Source: Dastarcus helophoroides
Lineage: Eukaryota; Arthropoda; Insecta; Coleoptera; Bothrideridae
Assembly: GCA_028583605.1 (NCBI GenBank)
Contig: CM053327.1
Coordinates: 24,229,629-24,293,628 of the forward strand
Direction of reading: 5' to 3'
Length of the DNA: 64,000 bases
Position 1 is the first letter of the stretch. Each line of letters opens with the position of its first letter. Shown in pieces: positions 46,418-57,971 of this stretch. A program made the position numbers and the translations under genes. Under the pieces are notes generated by a model. The model did no database searches, had not been told where the DNA came from, and saw only the letters and a list, made by a program, of their open reading frames with translations.

Positions 46418-47594
46418 TACTTGGTACCGTTTTAGTAAATGTATGATGCTCCTTTAGAAGAAATGATAATATACAGGAAGTCCCATTTAGGCAAAAGAAT
46501 ATGTACCCAAATTTTGCACCTTGTATGGTCAAAAACCTTTTAGGCCGTGCGTTTTTGTGTAATAATCTTTTAATGCGTTATAATTTTTTGCTACTTATTT
46601 TTATTTCCGAGTTACAAACCACAGCCACATATGTTTACAACTTTAGGTGGTCTAAAAGCAAATATGGTTACAAATATGTTTCATCGGCCGTTTTTCGGTT
46701 ATCAAAAAGTTCAATTCTAGAATTCTCATAATATTGTTTATTCTGTTCACTGGTAAATTGTTTATGAAAATCAAATAATTTTATCTTTAAAAATATCAAC
46801 GAGTTCTATATTATTAATGCCTGAACTATGTAAACTATATGCGTGATTCCAGGAACAAAGAACGGATTAAATTTGAAATGTACATTTAAAACACAAAACT
46901 ATTTCCTCTCGGTAGCATCAACCGCAATAAATCAACTTTAATATATGCGAAAATAAACTGTCTTTAATACGGATATATCGCTGTATCGTGGCTGAACGAG
47001 ACAATATTATTATAGTTGAGGAAACGACATCAAAATATTAAACACGCGAAACAAAATAAAATGATGGAATTCGTTTAGGTCTTGATTTATTTTCGTCGTG
47101 GCAGTAACCGTCTGTTACATGGCAGATGCCGTGTTTTCTGTTATAGGTTATCTCACTGATAGATTTCATGGGGTCGCTTCCCCAAAAGCGACCAGACACA
47201 AGCCGCTATTGGGGTTCAATCGCGCATACCCTTGTCATTGATAGATTTATTTTTATGTTCGATGGATAAACGCAATCACATAAGGCAATTGATATTTAAC
47301 TAAACGGACACACGATCGGAATAATATTTTGTTTATTTATCTTAGGAAATAATGCAACGTTTTCTAAGGCATCGATTGGAATAAAAGCATTCGTTTGATG
47401 TCTGGAGGTATTTTGATGCTGGGGAAAACAATTTAAAACTTTGAAAAGTGAAACATTTTTATGACATATATCATATTAGCACTTGGCTGTTTCCCAAAAT
47501 TTCATTGATATCTGACGGATTTTAAATGATTAGTTCATTATCACAGACAAATAATTTTGAGACGATATATTCAAGAAAAAATCTCATGCATGTA
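46418..47594. other. Intergenic, no gene recognised
   Basis: An open frame at 46501-46731 lacks family resemblance. A small perfect hairpin GGTCGCTT/AAGCGACC lies near 47173-47193. Confidence 0.45.
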
Positions 47595-49863
47595 CCGGGT
47601 GGCCAACTAAGAAAGGACGCTGGCTATATCTCAGCAACGACCCATCCCACAGTTTTGAGAAAAAAATTTTAATGAGAAAAATTGGCCCTGCAAAATCGCT
47701 GGAAAATATTTCTGAGGTTCTAAAATGACCGCTAGGTGGCGTAATACATGAAGCTGAATAGAAAATTACGATTTTCTCAACATTTTGCTTAATTAAGATA
47801 TATCAAAAATTCATGCATTGTAATCGTAGAGTAGTTTCGATATGTTTTTGTTCTACACTCTTTCTTCTATCTCTAAAAATAAAGTGGTGGGGAGACATCG
47901 AAAAAAAAAATTTAAATACCATTTACTTCAGTTAGCCTTAATAAAATTTAACAAATTTAGTCTTTATATAAAGAGTGTTATTTAGTCTGTCGAAAGCACT
48001 TTCATATGTTTTTATTTTAAAATTATTGTCGTTGCTACAGCGCGTTATATAAAATGGTAACAAATTTCGCCGTTTTTCTAAAAAAAATTAAATGGGATAA
48101 TATGTCAATTTTGATATCTTAAAATAGAGAATTGAAGCCCTAGATATCACTGAAAACCACAACTTGATATCTTTTGTCTAACATGAGATATTGGCAAATA
48201 AAATTTAAGTAACGTAAAAGCTTGATGACGTTGTTTACCAATTAGAATACGAAATCAGAGGAGGTTTAGAATTTGTTTTACATAATATAAAAATAAGTAA
48301 TTAATATACTTACAATGTAATGGTAATAACAGTGAATAATGTAAAAAAATCAACCTAAGAAACAATTTAATATTCAAAAAAGTAAAAAAAAGACACTGCA
48401 TTATGTTAAAAATGTTAAATTAATATCATCTACTGACTGGAGTCCTAGATGTTCAAACTAACTGCAGCCCATCATTTTTATGCAGTGAATCCTCTGACGA
48501 ATGAACAACACTGCAATTTTAACTTTTACCATTGACCATTCTACCACTCTAAATATTGTTTCTTATTCTTTCGATCATGTCGTTTCCTTTGTAGGCTTGT
48601 TGGTAAAACCAAGGTTTTCTATTCACCTGACAAATAAAAATCAAGGTAAAGCAGATCTGGAGACCTAGATGGCCAAAAAAACTGACTTCCACTTCCTATC
48701 TACCTGCCACATGGGCCTGGTTTTGAACGGTGGTTTAGCATATCCCCAAGTTATTAGCTATTCTTTTAGCACTTAAATGAGGATTAAATTTTACATATTC
48801 TAAAACAGATATAATATTTTGCTTCATGCGACCTCTACGTTATCTTCTGAACACAGCAACATGCATATTTCCTGTGGTGCGTATGTGATGTATCAGTCGA
48901 AGGAAAACTCTTTCACTTTGATTGCGTTTGCACGAGTAGATTTAGCAGCATCACTTGCATGTTCATGCATTCGAAATAAATGGTTAGTTAGCATGTCAAA
49001 TGCTTCTTCATTTATTTGAGTATTTTTAATCTTAAAAATTGAAATATAAATCTTGTCCCCACAAACCAACTTTTTATTTTATAAAGAAATATAAAAGCGG
49101 ACATAACAATTCAGTTAAAAGAGCAGGTAGTAAACACATTTGCAACCTTAAAGGTTTGCACTTTTTTATTTCATTTTCGCAGTTTTCGCACTTTTTTAGG
49201 GGCCACTTAACCAGTTTTGTTGACAAACTATGTAATTATTCATAACTTAACCTTTGTTTGCCATTATCTTCGGTTAGACAAAAAATATCGAGTTGTGATT
49301 TTTACTGATATTTAGGGCTTTGAATTCTTTATTTTAAGATATTCAAATTGATATATCATTCTATTTAATTATTTTTAGAAAAACGCTGAAATTTGTTACC
49401 ATTTTATATACTGCGCTGTAGCAGCGACAATAATTTTAAAATAAAACCACGTCTAAGTGCCGTCGATAGACTAAATAGCATTCTTTCTATAGAGACTAAA
49501 TTTGTTAAACTTCCTTAAAGCTAACTGGAGTAAATGGTATTTAAAAAAAAATTTTTTTGACGTCTCCCCACCATTTCATTTTCAAAGACAGAACAAAAAG
49601 CGTAAAGCAAAACAAATTGAAATTATTTTACGATTACAATGCATGTATTTTCAATATACCTTAATTAGGCAAAATTTTGAGAACATCCTAATTTTCTATT
49701 TAGTCTTACCTATTACGCCACCTAGCGGTCATTTTAAAACTTCGAAAATATTTTCCAGCGATTTTTCAGGGCCACTTTTCTTATTGAAATTTTATCCCCA
49801 AAGCTGTGAATTGATTCGTTGCTGAGATATAGCCGGCGTCCTTTCTTAGTTGGCCACCCGGTA
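47595..49863. mobile_element. 2.3-kb DNA transposon with about 600-bp inverted repeats
   Basis: Left end CCGGGTGGCCAACTAAGAAA and right end TTTCTTAGTTGGCCACCCGG are exact complements, flanked by TA at 47593-47594 and 49864-49865. The inverted similarity runs far inward: the GCCACCTAGCGGTCATTTTA word (right arm, about 49718) mirrors 47727, and TTGTCGCTACAGCGC (about 48028) mirrors 49413; pairing is still visible near 48190 and 49270. The single-copy centre (48230-49230) holds transposase relics on the minus strand. This is a decayed Tc1/mariner-superfamily element with unusually long TIRs. Confidence 0.85.
48470..48860 (-). pseudogene. Relic of Tc1/mariner-superfamily transposase
   Basis: Minus-strand fragments: ILEYVKFNPHLSAKRIANNL (about 48750-48815), a helix-turn-helix piece where relatives read NPHxSTRRIAxxLGIS; then, after a deletion, WPSRSPDLLYLDFYLSGE (about 48655-48710), the third-Asp region where relatives have WPxRSPDLTPLDFFLWG; then NDMIERIRNNI (about 48560). 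The catalytic Asp of the last block is kept (LDF). Stops and a large internal deletion between the two blocks make it dead. Confidence 0.7.
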
Positions 49864-49865
49864 CT

Positions 49866-52499
49866 TAAACATCTGAGAGGAAAATAAAAATCCAAAATAT
49901 TAAAATTTTGAAAAAAGTCTTTTTCCAGAAATATTAAAAATATTGACTTTAAAGCGGAAATAAAAAAAAAAGAATTTCCAAATTCATTCAATTTTTTATT
50001 TTGTAGTTTTTATTGAGGTTTGCAAAAATATGGATACCCTCCATTATTTAATGTTTGAGTGAAGCGATGCATGAAAGTGCGCGAAGTGTTTTTTTTTTAG
50101 TCTTTTGTTCCACAAATTTTTTTAAAGCGACGTATTTATTAATTTTGTAGCTTCTAGTCCAAATGGATTTGTCTTCTCATTCCTTCTTCCAAATTTTGCT
50201 GTCGTCGCCAGTCATCTGCTTTGTCAACTACCCAAGGTCGGCTCTGTTTCACTTTCATTGACTTGTAAAGAAATACCATCCTTTAAAAGTTTTGCGAATT
50301 AAGACCGTCAACTAATATCTAACTGAAAAAGTTTTCGGTTCATTGGTGCTTTGTTTCGAAAAGTGTATCTTTTGTGAAAGGCACTCATATAGGAAAAAGG
50401 TCCAGTGAGGGCATATCAAACCGAATTTTAGAGGCTCTAAGGTTTTATTTCACAAATTATATACCTATACTTTTAAACGATAACGAGCGTCCGAATTTCA
50501 GAAACGTTTATTTTTAAAGTCCAAAATTATAATGATCATGTTGAATGGGGGCTCCATCATAGAAATAAATGTTTAAAATGTCGTTCCTGAAGTGATTGGG
50601 AATCATTTACCATTTAGCACTGTCAAAATTGCAGGCACCAATCAATCGCTAAAAATTTGGCGAATGCGCCGGGTTTTCCGCAAGACTTTACGCTTTTAAT
50701 GTCGAACTAAAGAGGTACTAAATGATCTACATGAACTTAAAATGGACAATTTTAATCAGAAATGTTATCAGCTTTCCTAATCGAAAGCTGCTTCTCTTTT
50801 GAAAGTCAGTAACACGATAGTAAACAATTTTATGGTCAAACATTTGCGGACATCTCAGCAGTTGAAAATGTTTATACGAAATGTAAAATCGGACATAATG
50901 ACATTCGAAGATGCCGTTGTCGTGATCGAACACCATCTAAGGACTTGGGTGATAAAACTAGAAAGTGTCGGGCGGTGGTTGCCCGAAAAGGGGTCGAATT
51001 GTGCAGTTCTCTTAACCACCACAGGAGCATGCACGTCGCGAGAATGTAGCAGGGCAGTCGATAGCGTGCTGCGTCCGATTCAGTTCTGCTCCTTCCGCTT
51101 TATAGCGAGGACGAAATCTGCTTGAAAGACCGGCTAAGTTCCGGCGTTACGTACTCGCAGTGGCGAAGGCGTGATCCTTTACGGGGGCGGATATCTTTCA
51201 ACTATTATAGATAAAAATTCGTCGCGGTTGCCACTGAACAAAAAATCATCCGACGTGTCACATAATTTGTTGGTTCAGATGCGACTCTGAAACGGTGAGT
51301 GTCACTTGCCGCAGTTATTGTTATCTCTTTCGTTCCAGCGAAGGTTTGTCTTTCTCGCCTATCTGTGCTAGTAAATTGTTTATTTTGTTATTTAGCACAC
51401 TCGTACATAGGTTTTTAATATCGAGGCATAAAATACATGCATAAAGCGAGTAGTAATCACGGAAAACACAACCTACACCAACATTTTACACAGTAGCATA
51501 CATGCTAATAAGTCGGCAGGAAAATATATAATTTGCATTTGAATGTAAAGGAAGTATAAGGTAAATTTATGAAATTATGGTTTGTAATAAAATAGCTAAA
51601 CACGTGCATTACTAAATCCTTTTGATGTCATGTAACAAAGAAAAATATTTTTATTTAAATCCTCCAAATATCGTGTCCTCTGAGTGGAAATGTGTGGAAA
51701 TTAACATTTAACTTAAACCACTTATTTTTTCTGATTTTATACTAGTAAACTGATTTAGTCCTTAACCACGACATAAAGTCTGCTGCATTAGTGTTCCAGT
51801 ATGGCATGTGGACGAAAAATAGATGAAGAAAATCAGAGAACTCGACCGAACATGCCTGGAAAAGTGCATCCTTTACAAATATTTTGATTATATAGCATAA
51901 TTGAAAGTTTGGTTACTCAAAAAAATCACTATTTATTTAATGGTTTACACTGTGTAAGAGATGCTATATGTAAGACAAAGGTTCCAAGAATTCGCATGTT
52001 GTATTGTCTATGTCAAATTTTATGGAAAAAATCGGAATGTAGAAAGCATCCCACAATTGTTTTCATAAAAAGAAAGTTTATTTTGTCATACAGGATACTA
52101 GTAGTAGACAAAAAAACTTTTCATTAGTTCGTATCCAATTTTTTTAAATAAAATACCTCTGTACTCTAACTATTGAAATGGGCATATTTCTAGTTCGAAA
52201 ATGGTACCAAGTTGTATGGAGTTTTTTTTACATAAATAGCTTTTATGTGGGATTTGGAATTACTTGATATTGTTTTAGTTGTTACATATTTTAAATTTTT
52301 AGAATAGGCTAATGTTCCTTTCATCACATATTGTAAATTATTCTAATTTCAACATAGGTAAATTAAATTCTCGTTTGGAGGACAGTATATGTGCTCTTTG
52401 TTTTTATTTCAAATTTAAATTTTGCCCTTTTTAGTATAATACATTATAATACATTCTAAAATTATTTACCAATGTTAATCAAAACACTGCTTACCTTAT
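49866..52499. other. Intergenic; possible noncoding exon near its centre
   Basis: A/T-run patch at 49870-50000, then more balanced sequence. The only candidate is the GC-richer stretch ending in a splice donor at 51295, listed separately. Confidence 0.45.
50930..51295 (+). other. Candidate 5' noncoding exon with splice donor
   Basis: A locally GC- and CpG-richer stretch (about 50930-51350) in AT-rich surroundings, ending CTGAAACG followed by GTGAGT, a strong donor, at 51296. Frames are short (one of 108 codons, 50799-51125, overlaps it with no known family), so an untranslated first exon or a transposon remnant are both possible. No acceptor partner can be identified in the window. Confidence 0.25.
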
Positions 52500-54937
52500 T
52501 TTAAATTAGGATGTAACATACTTACTCAAATTTTTGTCGCGATTAGTCGAAATTTCTAGAAAAAGTTGGAAAATTCAAAGAATATGCAAATATTATTAAA
52601 AAAAACCATTTTTTTCGATTTCAATTGCCATTTGATACTTTAAAAATGTTCCAATTTTTTGAAACATTCGGAAGTTTAAGAAAATTTTACTCAAAATTTC
52701 GATTTTTTTATTATGACTTCATAGAAAGAAATATAATTTTTGTAGTTTAAACTGAAAAGTTCTAAAAAAGTTTAAATTAAAAAAAATACTTGTAGTACAT
52801 AATAAGATTAATCCCAATTTTTTGAGGTTAAAATCTGAACATGAAATTTTCAAAGTGCAAAAATCAGTAATAAAAGAAGAACAAATGCGCTATTTTCTGA
52901 ACAATATAAAAATTTTTGAATATAAGTTACAATCTTTGGAAAGAAGGCGAAAATTAAACATATATTAGGATTTAAAAAAAATCAAAAAAAAATTAAAAAG
53001 TTCGACTGGACAAAAAAACTCAACTTTAAGGCGATATTTCAAGAAAAAATTAAGGTTATCTTATCTGATAAAATTTGAAATTTTTAAAAATAAAGGATTT
53101 TTTTTCAAGAAATTTTAACAAAAAGTAGACATTTATAGTTTTATAGAAATCTCAGCAAAAAACAAATTGAAATACAAAGTCGATCGAAACGCGTTAGAGC
53201 AACCTCTGTCTTTTTTTAATCTTTCTTGATTTCAGGGAACAGAATTTGTATTTTAATTTTTGAATATAACCAAGGACAGTCCGTTTTACCAAAGAAAAAA
53301 ACAAATAATATAAAATCAAAATTTTGGGGTTTAATTGGAAATCTTCTCTGAAAAAATTAAAAATTGGAAATAATAACTGTAAATTTTCAAAATAGATGAA
53401 CCATTCGAAAAAGAAAACGTGATATTTTTTGTAAAAAGATCATGTCACCTGAACATAAAGGGAAGGGGCTTGAATTTCCGGTTTAAAATCAAAATTTCAA
53501 AGAAAAGTCGAACTTTGAGGGAAAAAATTAGGAAATAGAATTTGAAATAAAAAACGAAACTTACCTAAAATGTTAACTTTAATTTCAAAAAAATAGCAAT
53601 TTCCAGAATTAAAAATAATGCAATTTCCAAAAATATTTTTTTCGAAATGTTTACTTTACGTATTTTAGTATTGGCAAAATTTTGACAACAAATCTATTTT
53701 TAAATTTTTCCAACAATATTTTTTCAGAATTTTGAATTTTTTTATTAAAATGACTGATTTCCAATTTTAAAAGAATAAATGAATTTTAAGAAACAAGTTG
53801 AAACTTCTGTAAAGTCAAATATAAAAGAAATTTTCAAAAAAAGCTGAATATATAATAGGAAACCTCAATTAAAAAACGATTTTTGCGAAACACTTAAAAT
53901 TAAAAAAAAAAACGAACGAAATTTTATAATATATTCAAAATTTCCAACAGAAAATTTAATTTTGAGAATAAAATGACAATTTCGGCTTGGCCAAATTTCA
54001 AGAGTAACTTACTTTTGGGAAAACTAACAATTTAGAAAAATTCAAAAGAAAATCCAATTTTCTGAAAAAGCTGGATTTCGAGAAAAATAACCGCAATTTT
54101 CAAATATATTTTTTACGAAATTTTTACTTCTTTCAGATTTCAGTAAAAATGTTGAATTTCTTGAAATTTCCTGAACTGTTTATTTCCTTTTTTAAATTTT
54201 AATTTAATTTTGTAGAAGTAAATGAATTTTGGGAAATTCGAAATTGCGAGGAAGAACCAATTCCGAATTTCGAAATTTTCATAAATTTTAAATGAAAGTG
54301 AAAAAAAAAATGAAAATAGTAGGAATTATTATATACGAGCCAAAACTTTTGCAAAATTAAGTTTAAAAAAATCTAAATTTTTAGAAAAAGACGAATAGTA
54401 AGAAAAATATCTGAATTAAAAAGAAACACGTTATTTGGAACAGAAGTGCAAAAGGTAGAATTTTAAGCATTGAGGCGACGTTTTCAAAAAGATGAATATG
54501 TTTGATAAAAATTTCTTATTTGGGTAAAATACTAATTTTAAGAGAAAAATAAAAAATTCGAATTTCAAAGAAAAAGTTGAAATCTCCAGAAATATAAAAT
54601 ATCGAATTTTTGAGACAAATATCAAAGTCTTTGGAAAGTCAGATATCAAAAAATCGAAATATTTAGAAAACAACCCAATATTAGAAATAATAATAAAATT
54701 CCGAACAAAGATGAAATTTCGAAAAATGATCCTACTTTCTAGAAAAAATTCGAAAGTGAGAAAAATCAAAGCTTTCCAGTGAAAGTCAAATTTTAAGAAA
54801 GAAAAGTCAAATGTGTTGAATAAATTTAAAATTTCGACCAGGTTTAAGTATAAGAGAATATCGGAATTTCCAATAAAAGACAAATGAGAAAAAATTGAAA
54901 TGTCGAGAAAAAGTGGAATTTCGGGAATAAAGATATG
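52500..54937. repeat. A/T-run DNA, satellite-like in composition
   Basis: 2.4 kb of short A and T runs of the AAAATTT.GAAATTT type, without a clear tandem period by eye. Frames here, including 54431-54964 on the minus strand, are Phe/Ile/Leu/Lys-only products of composition. A Penelope-like tail interrupts it at 53180-53292. Confidence 0.55.
53180..53292 (+). mobile_element. Penelope-like element 3' tail, copy B
   Basis: CGATCGAAACGCGTTAGAGC, CTTTCTTGATTTCAGGGAAC, AGAATTTGTATTTTAATTTT and CCAAGGACAGTCCGTT follow the tail of copy C in order. The hairpin before GAAAC is truncated. Confidence 0.65.
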
Positions 54938-55824
54938 CAGGGTGTCCCGTATCCTTATGTTCAAAGTTTGGGAGTATAAATAAGACTTAATTCTAAGACT
55001 AAAAAACCCAAAAGTCGCTTTTGTTTAAAAGTTACTGGCCTCTAAAGTTATCCAGATAAAAAGAAGAGCTAATGGTTTTTTTTAATGTATGTTACAAACT
55101 ATAGGTACAAGAAATTAATGATGTAGGTACTCATGCAAGAGTGCCAATAGGATCAAATTAAAATTTAATTTAAAATTTAGCGTGACTATCTTAATATTTA
55201 GATAGTGTAAACTAGACGACAATTGAATATTCGTCAATTACTCGTTTCAGCTGCTCCAATCCGTTTAATAAATTTACAATTCCTTATTGATGAATTACCA
55301 CCTGGTTTAGAGGAAGCTGCACTCTATTGAGAAGGGATATGTGGTTTCAAATAGGCGGCACACCACCATATTTTGAAATACATGTTCGAAACTTTCCCAG
55401 TAATAATTATCCACAATGGATTGGTTAAAGGGAGGGACTTATTTCTGGGGAAAAAATTTAGTTTACAGTGAGGTCTCAAATACGAGAGAAGAAGAGAATT
55501 GAACGTATTCATCAAACTGCTTAACAAATTCGGAAAAATGGAATTCAAATAAGAAGTGCCTCTTTGTCCATTGGATTATATGCAAAAGCTTGCATTCAGA
55601 AAGGAGGACGACATTTCGTAAACCTAAGTCAATTATAATTTTTAATTAAAAAAATGGGTTATTATTTGAATAATTTTTTTACTCACTTGGTTTTGAATAA
55701 ATTTCATAGGCCTGTAACTTTTAAATCAAAAAAGATCGACCCATAAATTTTGGGTGTTTTAGTCTTAGAATTAAGTATAGTTTATGGTCCCAAAATTTGA
55801 ACATAACGATGCGGGACACCTTTG
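54938..55824 (+). mobile_element. Tc1/mariner-superfamily element relic
   Basis: Left end CAGGGTGTCCCGTATCCTTA and right end with CGGGACACCTTTG are inverted; the similarity continues for about 90 bp (CTTAATTCTAAGACTAAA on the left, its complement at about 55760 on the right). The plus strand between holds transposase relics: QFLIDELPPGLEEAALY, then in another frame MWFQIGGTPPYFEIHVR and WIG, then HQTAQ-like and KGGRHFVNL ends. Relatives read WFQxDGAPPHF (second Asp), so that Asp is lost here, and the SPDLTPLDFFLWG block is deleted. Size about 0.9 kb against about 1.3 kb or more for a whole element. Confidence 0.7.
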
Positions 55825-55834
55825 CCTTAGAACT

Positions 55835-56478
55835 GTTACAGTTCTAACGACAAATTAAATTTGCTTTTGGGTAGTTTGAACGATAAAATAGAGCAAACAG
55901 ACAAGTCCGGTATTTATCAAATTTCATGGAAAGATTGTCTCCAAAAGTACGTCGGACGAACTAGACGATGTGTTAAAATCCGACTGAAGGAGCATTTGGC
56001 TCATTTGTGGTACGGAAGAACTTAGAAGTCAAGTGTGGCTCAACATACTTTTCAATTAGATCATAGGATAGATAATAATATTAAACTGTTACGAGTAGTA
56101 AATAAAAATTCTATGTTAAATGCTTGTGAAAGCTTAGTTATCCATAAGGCTGGAGACAACCTTATGAACGGTTCCGCTGCCACTCATCTCTGATAAAAAT
56201 AGTTAAGGTTGATAGACAAGCAATTGTGACACTAGAATGTGTATGTTTAGATGCACATGCGCGTTCGGATGCGATCGATCATGCACGAACGGGATATTTT
56301 TAGTATTTAAGGGTTAATTTTAAAATTAGGTGTTAGTATCTCTCTGAAGATGATACCTTGGCTATCAAAACGCGTTAGAGCTACCTCTGTTGTGTTTTTT
56401 AATCTTTCTTGGTATCAGAGGACAAGATTTGTATTTCAATTTTTGAAGGTAACCAAGGACCAGTCCGTTCCACCTAAA
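55835..56478 (+). pseudogene. Penelope-like element: GIY-YIG endonuclease and 3' tail, copy C
   Basis: From 55861 the frame reads LLLGSLNDKIEQTDKSGIYQ, then ISWKDCLQKYVGRTRRCVKI and RLKEHLAHLW. GIY and YVG at the usual spacing, followed by Arg and an EH pair, identify the GIY-YIG nuclease that ends Penelope-like reverse transcriptases. A TAG at about 56023 breaks it; the frame then goes on (AQHTFQLDHRIDNN, ACESLVIHKAGDNLMN) to TGA at 56191. The reverse transcriptase part is absent. The tail 56342-56478 includes CTGAAGATGATACC, CGCGTTAGAGC and GGACCAGTCCGTTCCACC, shared with copies A, B and D. Confidence 0.8.
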
Positions 56479-56479
56479 T

Positions 56480-57971
56480 TATAATGGTAAATTATTTCAG
56501 TAAAAACATTCGTTAATGTGAGAGATTCTTGCTCATTTTGATTAACGCATTTTCAGTTTATCTCTGTATGTTGGTAATTAGGAACATAAAACAGTACATG
56601 TTCATTAAAATTGCACAGAGAAAAGTAATCCAGCTGTCGATTCCAATTTAGGCAACTTTGAATGCGAAGGGGAACCTTACATTATAAAGAATACACGCAG
56701 CTAGTTACTTTAACAGGATACATTGGTCAACTAACAGGGAAAAAGCTTATTTGCACCTCAAACATGTCTATGAAGCTAACAGGGCCAGCTAAATTGGATC
56801 TAGCTTTAGCCGGACATGGTAATCTTTACAAAACATGTAAATTGATTGCCATTTGCCTCGATGGGGTTCGAGATTTAATCTATTTTAAAATGCCCAACAA
56901 ATTCCGAATTTATTTGCCTAAAATAACGTTTAAAATCAGTCCAACAAAAACCTTACATTGTAGATTGCATGAGCTTTCACGGGATATGAGACATAGAACT
57001 CAAAATGGTTATCCGAATTAGAGGACAATAAATATCATCTCGTTTGTTAAAATTTAACTTGAATTATTCAAGCAGCTTTTGCACTCAAAAAGTTACCGTT
57101 GCAGATGCTGAAGTACTTTTAGATTTTTTCATTGTCCTAGTAGTTAAAATGTCCTCTTTGCATATTGCCTTTGTGGTGCCTCAAACACTATGTCAATAAT
57201 TTTATTCGCTTATCGATAGGCTTAGTAAAGTTGTAAAGTTAAAAAAAGTTGTATCTTTTCAAAGAGGAATAAACCAACTTATAAACTCATCTTACCAGGG
57301 TACTTCTGCTTCATATAAACTCTTCTAATTAACGTCATTTACAACATTATAGGCTAACAGAGGCTTATCATGGTATCAAATTACAGGCTACAGTGGATAA
57401 CGCAGACTGGTGAGACTGAATATATTTAACTAAGGAACAATTTTTACGTATTATTTCGCCGTATAAATAATTATTTTTCTACACACTTGTACCTAATATG
57501 AAAACAATTACCTTTTTGATTTTTTTATTAAGCGGTCTGATAAAAAATAAAAGAGGAATCTTAAAAAACAAATATTGTAAATATTTTACGAGAATAATCA
57601 GCAGGTCTGACAAAAACTAGAACAAGAATTCTAAAAAATAAACCACGAGGCATCCACAAAATTAATGTCTACTATTTAATTTCATAAGATATTGAACATT
57701 TATTTGTCGGCGATTAGTTTGTTGTTAATGATCCATGTGCCAATTACAATATTTCTAATATAACAAAAACAACTAATTTCTTAAAGTAGGTTCAGTATAC
57801 TTAAAGGAGTACCTAATTTTCGAAATTTTTGAGAGTTACTCATCGATAAACAGATGATCTTTTCCTTATAGATTCACACAACTTACAACGATGTCGGAAA
57901 ATATCTCCCGAGTATTAGTCACTTTAAAACAACTGCGCTTATTTTAAATTTTTTCTGCATTTCGTTACCAT
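56480..57971. other. Intergenic with one unassigned open frame
   Basis: No known family. A 119-codon frame at 56662-57021 is described separately. The words KVTNTREIF on the minus strand at 57899-57925 recur at 41057-41083. Confidence 0.45.
56662..57021 (+). CDS. Unassigned 119-codon open frame
   Basis: Begins MRRGTLHYKEYTQ and ends RHRTQNGYPN. It has no signal peptide, no clear membrane helix and no family resemblance I can name. Composition is less skewed than the AT-run frames (several Gly, Thr, Leu), and it lies just after a Penelope-like tail. It may be chance or an old element fragment. Confidence 0.15.
   Translation: MRRGTLHYKEYTQLVTLTGYIGQLTGKKLICTSNMSMKLTGPAKLDLALAGHGNLYKTCKLIAICLDGVRDLIYFKMPNKFRIYLPKITFKISPTKTLHCRLHELSRDMRHRTQNGYPN

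Noticed and set aside
47160..47235. Possible tRNA because of GGGGTTCAATCGC near 47212
   Set aside because: No acceptor stem, D-arm or anticodon arm could be arranged around it.
54431..54964. 177-codon open frame on the minus strand
   Set aside because: It consists almost only of Phe, Ile, Leu, Lys, Ser and Asn, the product of A/T runs, and overlaps the start of a mariner-type end. No domain pattern.
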